This document shows, piece after piece, positions 53,600 to 60,664 of a stretch of 63,612 nt of DNA. The first letter of the stretch is position 1; each line of letters begins with the position of its first letter. Location: the NCBI GenBank assembly GCA_027618475.1, contig JAQCEJ010000022.1, forward strand, positions 1 to 63,612, in the 5' to 3' direction. The position numbers were made by a program, and so were the translations under genes. This DNA comes from Planctomycetota bacterium (lineage in GTDB: Bacteria > Planctomycetota > Planctomycetia > Planctomycetales > Planctomycetaceae). Under the pieces are notes generated by a model. That model had not been told where the DNA came from. It did no database searches and saw only the letters and a program-made list of their open reading frames with translations.

Positions 53600-55186
53600 A
53601 TGCCGAACCGTTTGGGTTGGACATGCACATTGGCGATTTGCGTATTGGGTCTCTGCGCGGTTCCCGCGAATGCACAAGGCAATCGCGCCAAACCGGTATT
53701 GATCGATTATTTTCGAGACATTCCTTCGCCGATTATTTCGTATGAATTAAACGGCAACCGGCAACTCGGTCAGGACACTGACAATATCACGAACAGTCAC
53801 CACATCGCCCAGCAGCAAGTCCGGTTGGCGCTCAATTACCTGCTGACGAATCGCAGCACGATCATGAGCGGAAAAAGTCCGATCTACAATAAGTTCTTCG
53901 GCGACTTCTATAACACCGACCGCAACGAAAACCCGTTTCTCGGTTTATATCCCCAGACAACACGTGTGGCCGTGTTGGACCATAATCCCCTTACCTACAA
54001 TTCTTCGAGATTCAATATTCAAAGTGGAGACTATCTGCAGTTTACAGGGAATCAAGGGAGCAACGTTCTAGATGTAGAAGCACTTATAACCGACGGAAGT
54101 CCGCAAAACGGAACCGTTGACAATCCATTTAGAAACTTGCGTGTTGGCGACTCAATCTTTATCGGCGACCTGCGTACGGGCGGTGAAATACATCGCATTC
54201 TGGAAATTATCGGCAACGATGACCAGGCGACCATTCGTCTAAGTGGAAATCTTACGCAGGATTTTGACGACGCGCAAGCCTACCATGTTCGCCGATATGA
54301 AGAACAACCTAATGCATCGCACTACAATCAGGTGGTCAATACGCTGGCCGCCATTCGCGATGCACTCGACGAAGACACCACGTACAACGGAACATTCAAC
54401 CTGGCATCTTTCAACGACGTGTTTCAATCCGGCAGCGGAACTTTCCCCGGCCTGGACGAACTGGAACAGTATTTCGACCAGCCGATCGATCGCGCCTTCC
54501 GCCAGGATGGGTTTTCGCACTCCGACACCGACGCGCATCTGCAGAATATTCGCGATCGCCGGCTCGCTCTGACCTTGATGGCCCTGTTGTGGACATCGGA
54601 CAACAGCAACATCGACAGCAACGGCAATACCATCGACGATTCTCTGCGGCCTTATTTTCATGACCTCATGACGATTTTTGGAGACTCGGATGATCCGAAT
54701 TCTCAGAATGTCGGAATTTCATTTCTCCAGGAACTCGTCAGTTATGTCGGCAATTTCTTCGATCCCGACTTTATCGGATCGCCGAATCTGGTTCCGACCG
54801 AACTGCAGCAATGGCAGATGATCGTTCAATCGTTTGCCGAGTACGGTCCCGACCTGTCCGCCAATGACATTGCGGCGATTAATCTGATGAAATTCCAAGA
54901 TGAATATTTCCCGGCCGGTTCGCCCTACTTCCTGGAGAATCGCGACGCCGGCAATTTTGCCAAATTCGCCGATTTGTTCAGCAATACCAGTGAAGGAGGT
55001 AAGATCGACCCGTTTACACTGGAACCGTTCGGCAAGCGAGCTGTTTCGGGCTTTGAGCCAATCGTCCCTGACACCGCCTATACATTAGATTTGACCGCTG
55101 ACTCCTTCGGAAACGGGGTCGAAACTTTACAGTTCAACGAAAACGTGCTGCCGGAACAGTACCAACTGCTCAATACCGGGTTTTAA
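53600..55186 (+). CDS. Secreted protein of unknown function
   Basis: 528-residue protein with a clear signal peptide (about 5-26, LGWTCTLAICVLGLCAVPANA). It is probably wholly extracytoplasmic: rich in Asn, Asp and Gln, with many hydroxylated strands and no further membrane helix. Recognisable local features include a calcium-loop-like NSNIDSNGNTIDD (about 340-352) and repeated Asp/Asn turns, suggesting a surface or matrix protein. I recognise no family. ATG 53600 is chosen because aggggaatgaag gives proper spacing; two earlier in-frame ATGs (53585, 53594) are too close. A strong intrinsic terminator follows 24 bp after the stop, so it is a single-gene unit. Its base composition is slightly more AT-rich than its neighbours. 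Confidence 0.7.
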   Translation: MPNRLGWTCTLAICVLGLCAVPANAQGNRAKPVLIDYFRDIPSPIISYELNGNRQLGQDTDNITNSHHIAQQQVRLALNYLLTNRSTIMSGKSPIYNKFFGDFYNTDRNENPFLGLYPQTTRVAVLDHNPLTYNSSRFNIQSGDYLQFTGNQGSNVLDVEALITDGSPQNGTVDNPFRNLRVGDSIFIGDLRTGGEIHRILEIIGNDDQATIRLSGNLTQDFDDAQAYHVRRYEEQPNASHYNQVVNTLAAIRDALDEDTTYNGTFNLASFNDVFQSGSGTFPGLDELEQYFDQPIDRAFRQDGFSHSDTDAHLQNIRDRRLALTLMALLWTSDNSNIDSNGNTIDDSLRPYFHDLMTIFGDSDDPNSQNVGISFLQELVSYVGNFFDPDFIGSPNLVPTELQQWQMIVQSFAEYGPDLSANDIAAINLMKFQDEYFPAGSPYFLENRDAGNFAKFADLFSNTSEGGKIDPFTLEPFGKRAVSGFEPIVPDTAYTLDLTADSFGNGVETLQFNENVLPEQYQLLNTGF

Positions 55187-55210
55187 TTTCACGACGAATG
55201 CCATCAAAAA

Positions 55211-55249
55211 GGAGTCGAAGAAACAACAGTTTCTTCGACTCCTTTTTTT
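55211..55249. terminator. Intrinsic terminator between convergent genes
   Basis: Perfect 14-bp stem (ggagtcgaagaaac at 55211-55224, complement at 55229-55242), tetraloop aaca and seven T (55243-55249). On the minus strand the upstream aaaaa also gives a T-run, so it may work for both the secreted orphan gene and the convergent heme-protein gene ending at 55297. Confidence 0.92.
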
Positions 55250-55296
55250 ATTGCCACAGCCTATCGCACAGACGTTGGCACGCTTGCGGATCGACT

Positions 55297-58200
55297 CTAC
55301 TGTCCGGCGCTCACCGGAATATTCGCTTCGAGATACCGCCAGTTTTTGATGAACGAAATCAGATCAGCCATCTGCTGTTGATTAATATTCTTCTCCAAAC
55401 CGACCGGCATCAGCGAAATGCCGTCGGAATGCAATTCGTCGATTTCCTCCCGTAACAAAGTGACGGTCTTACCTTCCGCCTGTTTCAGCGTCACCGACGT
55501 CGCCGTCTCGGCCGCCAGGATTCCGTTCAGAATCTTCCCTTCATTGGTAATAACCGTATAGCTGAAGTAGTTGTTATCGATCGCCCGGTTGGGGTCGAGA
55601 ATATTCACGAGCAACGCCTCTTGCGTCGTCACGCGCGAGTCGGCGATATCGGGTGCGACATTGACCCCCAACTTGCCGATTCTATGGCAGGTCGTGCAAT
55701 TCTTCGAAAAGATTTCACGCCCGCTGACGGCATCGGCTTTTAATTTCAACGCCGCCTGATAATCGTCGATCACTTTCTTGCGATCAGCGGGAGCCGACGC
55801 GGCAATAAGTTTTTGGGCCCGTTCTCGAATTTCGGCATCGCCCGAGTTACTGAGTTGTTTCGATTGCCCCTGATCGAGTTCGCGGATCGAGAATTCACCC
55901 GCTTCGACAGCGTCCAGCATTTGCTTCGTACGCCCGCTATTGGCCAGCAGGGTGCCGATGATGGCCCGACGAACGTTTGGGGGCTGCGACTTCAGTTTTC
56001 CCAACAGCAGCGGGGCGATCCCGGGATCGGCATATCGCGCGAGGCTTTCGATCGCGGCGAGCTGCATCGTCCGATTCGCTTCCTGCCGGGCCAACTCCAT
56101 CAGAGCATCACCGGCGACGTCGAATCCGAACAATCTCAAAAACTGTAAGGCATCAAGTCGGACGGCATCGTCGATCGACTCGGCGGTCGCCAGTTGCACG
56201 CTCTGCCGACTGAGCAGCGGCAGTACGTCTTTCGTCGCTTCCGACTTCGATAACGCTTCAAAATTGGCAGCAATCGAACGGCCTTTGCGGGCCTGTCCGT
56301 TGGCCAGGCCGACGTATCCCTGCATGATCGTTCGCAGAACCGACTCTTCTTCGGCAGCGGACGTCTGCGTCGCATCGAGGGCAAGAGCCCACGATGCCAG
56401 TTGATCGACTGCCGCCTGGACTTCCTCGGGATCGTTCTTCGCGCCGATGACGTCACCAAGCTGGCGAATCCACGCCGTAAACTGTTCTGAGTGTCTTTCG
56501 AATTCGCCGCGAGAGATTTCATCGGCGATTTCCAGCAAATCGAGCAGTTTTCCCGGTGCCGCACTGGATGACGATAGAACGGCGTATCCGGTCCACGGGT
56601 CGTCGCTCCGTTTTGCAATCACGGCCAATGCCGCGTAGCTGACGTCGAGATTGATTACGTTGCCGAGCGACAGCGCGACCTGAAATCGCAAACGGGCATC
56701 CGACGATTCGGCAAGTGCCGCGACGTGAGAGACCATTTCTTCGTCATCGGCGAGCCATCGTTCGGCCAGCTTCACTCCCTGTTCCTGCACGCGCGGGTCG
56801 ACATCATCGAGAGCCGAAAGGACAACCCCTTTCAATAATTCGTCAGCAATCTGCCAGCCATCGAGCACCCATAACGCCTGCACGCGGACTGCCGGGGTGA
56901 CTCCCTCCGACACCTGAGAAACAACGAGCGGAACCAGCTCATCGAGATCGAACGTTGCCTGCCGTTCAAACAGCAGTCGAGCCGCCGTATCGCGCTGCCA
57001 GCCGTTCGCATGACCGAGCGAGGCGACCAGTTGTTCGGGGGTGAGCGACTCCATCGGCGTCAACCGGTCGCGCATCTGAGCCGTCGGTGCATCGGCGGCG
57101 ACCACGCGGTAAATTCGCCCGCGGTCGGTTCCGAGCAACAGGTCGGGGCGTGTTTTCAGTTCATCGGGCATGAAATCGGGGTGCTCGATAACCGCACGGT
57201 GCATATCGCAGAGATAGAGTGCACCATCGGGACCAGTCGTCAGATTGACCGCGCGAAACCATTCGTCGCGGCTGGCAATGAACTCGACCCCCTCCGCCGA
57301 CGGCTTCGAGGTAAAGGTTGCACCGTCCGGCGAGTGGATATCGCAATGCACGAGATTTCCTGTTGGATCGCACGTAAAGCTGCTGCCGTAGAATCGTTCG
57401 GGAAGCAACGTGCCGCGATAAATTGTCAGGCCGCACGCTGCGGTAAACTGACCGGCGTGCAGCGTCGAGGTCGTCCACGGCCGCGCACTGATCGCATAAA
57501 TCGCAGATGCCGGTCCGGCGGGTGAGACGTCGTTAAACACTGACGGTGCCGCGAAAAACGGGTTTCGCTTCAGATAGTGATCTTCCAGCACGATGTGCGA
57601 ACAGGGATTTCGATTGCTGCAGACGTATCGATTTCCGAAGTCGTTGAACGTCAGGCCGAACTGTCCGACTCCGGAAATCGCTTCCGCCTCGCCGGTGCTC
57701 GGATCGAAACGAAAATCCATCCCGCTGATCGAAACAACCGGCTGCTCGGTTCCCCATTTTTCGGCGTTGGCCTGAACCTGTCCCCCACGCAACCCGTTGG
57801 CGATATAGATACGATGGTCGAGCCCGAATGTCGGATGATTCGCCCGCAACTGCGGGTTTTCCATCGTAAAGCCGCTGAACCACCGCTCGCGGACATCGGC
57901 CTTAAAGTCGCCGTCGGTATCTTTCATGTAGACGACTTCCCCCGCCATCGTGACGATCGCTCCCCCTTGCCACGGCAGCACCCCCGTTGCGAACAGCAAT
58001 TCGTCGGCGAAGATATGCACCGTCTCGTAGCGGCCGTCGTGATCCCGGTCTTCGAGGATCTTGATTCGCGATTTCGGCGCTTCACCCTCTTTGGGAGGAT
58101 ACGGGTAATCGCGCATCTCGACGACCCACATCCGCAGTGATTCATCGAAGGCGATCGCCACCGGGTCGACGACGTCTGGTTCGCTCGCCACCAGTTCGAC

Positions 58201-58380
58201 TCGAATCGTCGGATCGACTTCCATCAACTGAATTCCCTCTTCGGGAGAGACAGGACTGTCGACCGGCGTCGCCGCCGGTTTGAGTTCGGCGGCATGGCTC
58301 GATGTCGCTTGCGGAAACGATACGGCCAGCAGCAGGAAACCACAGAATAATGCTCTTACAAAAATAACGGCTCGGTTCAT
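55297..58380 (-). CDS. PVC-type heme-binding protein (glucose-dehydrogenase-like propeller, HEAT-like repeats, cytochrome c)
   Basis: 1027-residue exported protein. After a signal peptide (about 1-30, FVRALFCGFLLLAVSF) comes a soluble-glucose-dehydrogenase-like propeller (about 50-450, with VDPVAIAFDESLRMWVVEMR and ATGVLPWQGGAIVTM). A long alpha-helical HEAT-like region follows (about 470-860). The C-terminal cytochrome-c-like domain has one heme motif, CTTCH, near residue 910, and ends with QQMADLISFIKNWRY. This architecture is planctomycete-specific and assumed to perform exported redox steps; substrate unknown. The start at ATG 58380 begins the signal peptide. The frame stays open further upstream but that part overlaps two other genes and is rejected. 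Confidence 0.9.
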   Translation of the reverse strand: MNRAVIFVRALFCGFLLLAVSFPQATSSHAAELKPAATPVDSPVSPEEGIQLMEVDPTIRVELVASEPDVVDPVAIAFDESLRMWVVEMRDYPYPPKEGEAPKSRIKILEDRDHDGRYETVHIFADELLFATGVLPWQGGAIVTMAGEVVYMKDTDGDFKADVRERWFSGFTMENPQLRANHPTFGLDHRIYIANGLRGGQVQANAEKWGTEQPVVSISGMDFRFDPSTGEAEAISGVGQFGLTFNDFGNRYVCSNRNPCSHIVLEDHYLKRNPFFAAPSVFNDVSPAGPASAIYAISARPWTTSTLHAGQFTAACGLTIYRGTLLPERFYGSSFTCDPTGNLVHCDIHSPDGATFTSKPSAEGVEFIASRDEWFRAVNLTTGPDGALYLCDMHRAVIEHPDFMPDELKTRPDLLLGTDRGRIYRVVAADAPTAQMRDRLTPMESLTPEQLVASLGHANGWQRDTAARLLFERQATFDLDELVPLVVSQVSEGVTPAVRVQALWVLDGWQIADELLKGVVLSALDDVDPRVQEQGVKLAERWLADDEEMVSHVAALAESSDARLRFQVALSLGNVINLDVSYAALAVIAKRSDDPWTGYAVLSSSSAAPGKLLDLLEIADEISRGEFERHSEQFTAWIRQLGDVIGAKNDPEEVQAAVDQLASWALALDATQTSAAEEESVLRTIMQGYVGLANGQARKGRSIAANFEALSKSEATKDVLPLLSRQSVQLATAESIDDAVRLDALQFLRLFGFDVAGDALMELARQEANRTMQLAAIESLARYADPGIAPLLLGKLKSQPPNVRRAIIGTLLANSGRTKQMLDAVEAGEFSIRELDQGQSKQLSNSGDAEIRERAQKLIAASAPADRKKVIDDYQAALKLKADAVSGREIFSKNCTTCHRIGKLGVNVAPDIADSRVTTQEALLVNILDPNRAIDNNYFSYTVITNEGKILNGILAAETATSVTLKQAEGKTVTLLREEIDELHSDGISLMPVGLEKNINQQQMADLISFIKNWRYLEANIPVSAGQ

Positions 58381-58629
58381 TTCATATCCCAACGAGTGCG
58401 TGTGAAGGCTGATGGTGAATCCGTAGACCACATGATCCACGAGTAACCGCATTGTAGCAATTTCGCCGGTTCTGACGAATCTACGGACGATTTTTTCTTT
58501 TCGAGTTCGACAAACCCGAACGGAGACAAACTGATCGTTCTCTCGTGTCATCCACTGGTCGAACCGGTCGAAGCAAGGTAACGTAAAAGAATTCCTTCGG
58601 ACTGTCGTAACGCCAACGGAAGGGTTCTG

Positions 58630-59094
58630 ATGTTCGTTCACCGCCTCAGTCTTGCACTCGCTCGCTTCTGCTCCGCTGCCTGGGTCGGTGCGGCGGTGTT
58701 GTTCGTGATCGCGGGGATCAGCGAAGTCCGTTCGCCTCAGCTCGATTCGAGCGCCAAAGACCTGCTGGTTCTCTTGCGGTTTCCCTGTTATTACGCGATC
58801 GGTTTCAGTCTGGTGATCGCCGCTTTCATCGGTGCCTCGGTGTCGCAGCTCGTCGGCCCGCGCTCGATCACCGTGAAAATCGCCTCCGGATTGCTGCTGC
58901 TTGCACTGCTCGGCATGGTGGTCGATCATACGTGGATTTACACGCCGCTGGAAAACCATATAAAAAAGCAAGGGCCGCGAGACGCCACGTTCGAAACTCT
59001 GCACGAAGCCTCGAAATGGATCAACCTCGCGACCGTCTCGATCACGATGATCGCGTCGGGGATGCTGAGTCTGGAGCGGCGCGAGTTGGCGTAA
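58630..59094 (+). CDS. Small polytopic membrane protein, DUF4149-like
   Basis: 154-residue protein with four predicted membrane helices (about 14-32, 50-70, 78-100 and 130-146) and very short loops. The pattern, with an early Arg, a conserved W-x-G-A segment (AAWVGAAVLFVIAG) and H-x-x-x-x-W near the last helix (LHEASKWINLATV), resembles DUF4149 or the copper-resistance CopD-like group. No function is established. Start ATG 58630 after aagggttctg. It sits alone between the divergent heme protein (249-bp gap) and the convergent DUF1501 gene (5-bp gap). Confidence 0.7.
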   Translation: MFVHRLSLALARFCSAAWVGAAVLFVIAGISEVRSPQLDSSAKDLLVLLRFPCYYAIGFSLVIAAFIGASVSQLVGPRSITVKIASGLLLLALLGMVVDHTWIYTPLENHIKKQGPRDATFETLHEASKWINLATVSITMIASGMLSLERRELA

Positions 59095-59099
59095 ACGCG

Positions 59100-60524
59100 T
59101 TATGCCAACACGTCGTGAATCGGACGACCGGGGCAGATCACTTGCTCGCGCCCTTGCACATCCTTGAGCGCCAGATCGGCGGGAACGCCCATCAGATGAT
59201 ACGCGGTTGCTACTACGTCGACCGGGGCGACCGCATTCGAAGCGGGATACGCTGCGTGCCGGTCGGATGATCCGTAAACGTGTCCGCCGGCAATGCCCCC
59301 TCCGGTTAACACCGTTGAAAAACAATTCGGCCAATGGTCGCGGCCGTCGGCCCCCGCACCGGCGTCACTGTTTCGCTGTCCGACCCGCGGCGTCCGTCCG
59401 AATTCTCCCGACCAGATCACCAGCGTCTCGTCGAACAGGCCGCGATCTTTCAAATCGTCGATCAATGCCGTAAACGCCTGATCGGTCACCGGCATCAAGC
59501 GTTCTTTCAGATCGATAAAGTTTCGGCTGTGAGTGTCCCAATATACCGAGACGTTCTTGATGCCGTCGTTTGGCCAAAAGACCGTGACGATCGGCACGCC
59601 GAACTCGATCAGCCGGCGGGCCTGCAGCACCGACTGACCATGCGGATTGCGTCCGTAACGGTCGCGGATTGCGTCCGGTTCGTCGTCGAGTGCAAAGGCC
59701 CGTTGACCCGATTCGGAGTTGAGCAATTCGAACGCCCGCTGATAATGCCGATCCATCGCCGCCATCGGTGTGAGCTGCGTCGCCGCAGAGGGGAATTCGA
59801 GATCCCCCAGTAACTGCCGCCGTTCGGCGAGCCGCCGGTCGTTCATTCCGGCCTGAAGTGCAAAATCGCCGATGCGGTAATCGGCTTCACCCGGATTGGC
59901 ATCGATGGTGAAGGGATCATCCTGTTGACCCAGCCAGCCGGCGAATTGTCCGTGACTTTCTTCGACGAACCTCGGTACGGTGTTATCCAGCTTGGGACGC
60001 ATCGAAATGAACGGCGGGAGTGGATCGGTCCCGCGCCCCAGATGCGACAACACCGCCCCCATGTGTGGAAAGTCTCCTCGCAAGTCGCCCGTGGGGGAGG
60101 GGGGATGCCCCGTGAGCAAATAACTGGTCGCCGTCGTGTGATTGACATCGGTATGCGTCATCGAGCGAATGATCGCGAGATCGCTGCATCGCCGGGCAAG
60201 CAGCGGAAAATGCTCGCCGATGAAAACTCCCGGCACGTCGGTGGCGATCGGCGAAAACTCTCCCCGAATCTCGGCGGGGGCTTCGGGTTTCAAGTCCCAG
60301 GTCTCTTGCTGAGCCGGGCCACCCCACATGAAGAGAAAAATACAGGCCTTTGCCCGTCCGAACGATCCACCGGCTTGAGCCTGTGCCCGGTTTTCGCGTC
60401 CGAGCAACCGATCCCCCGCCAACCCCATCAAACCGGCTCCCCCCAGTTGCAGAAACCGACGCCGTAAGAGACGATCGATCTGCCTCGAAGAAAGGGGACC
60501 ACGTTGTGGAGCAAACGGCGACAA
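59100..60524 (-). CDS. DUF1501 protein with Tat-type signal, second copy
   Basis: 474-residue DUF1501 protein with N-terminal RRRFLQLGGAGLMGLAGDRL (about 21-40), a twin-arginine-like signal. Alkaline-phosphatase-like core motifs are CIFLFMWGGPAQQETWDLKP (about 61-80), WSGEFGRTP (about 376-384) and GRDHWPNCFSTVLTGGG (about 396-412). The sequence differs from the DUF1501 at 13467 and belongs to a different subgroup. The start is set at TTG 60524 because AGGAGG ends eight bases before it; TTG 60530 is only two bases away and less likely. It follows the DUF4838 gene by 140 bp on the same strand; no PSCyt1/DUF1549/DUF1553 partner is adjacent. Confidence 0.9.
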   Translation of the reverse strand: MSPFAPQRGPLSSRQIDRLLRRRFLQLGGAGLMGLAGDRLLGRENRAQAQAGGSFGRAKACIFLFMWGGPAQQETWDLKPEAPAEIRGEFSPIATDVPGVFIGEHFPLLARRCSDLAIIRSMTHTDVNHTTATSYLLTGHPPSPTGDLRGDFPHMGAVLSHLGRGTDPLPPFISMRPKLDNTVPRFVEESHGQFAGWLGQQDDPFTIDANPGEADYRIGDFALQAGMNDRRLAERRQLLGDLEFPSAATQLTPMAAMDRHYQRAFELLNSESGQRAFALDDEPDAIRDRYGRNPHGQSVLQARRLIEFGVPIVTVFWPNDGIKNVSVYWDTHSRNFIDLKERLMPVTDQAFTALIDDLKDRGLFDETLVIWSGEFGRTPRVGQRNSDAGAGADGRDHWPNCFSTVLTGGGIAGGHVYGSSDRHAAYPASNAVAPVDVVATAYHLMGVPADLALKDVQGREQVICPGRPIHDVLA

Positions 60525-60664
60525 GAGCAAAACCTCCTGGGAAGTGAATCTGTATCTCTTCAGATTATCGACGAAACGGGAAGGGTTGTAAACCGGGAGA
60601 TCGTTGAATTGGGTGCAAATCCATCCCGTGTGGCGGAGTGCTCACCTGCGAATGGCCCCGTATG

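Noticed and set aside
58381-59334. N-terminal extension of the PVC heme-protein gene
   Set aside because: The frame stays open but lacks similarity, precedes a good signal peptide and overlaps the membrane protein at 58630-59094 and the DUF1501 gene.
60611-60627. tRNA-like T-arm (gggtgcaaatccatccc)
   Set aside because: The loop does not fit the TTCRANY consensus and no acceptor, D or anticodon arms can be folded around it.
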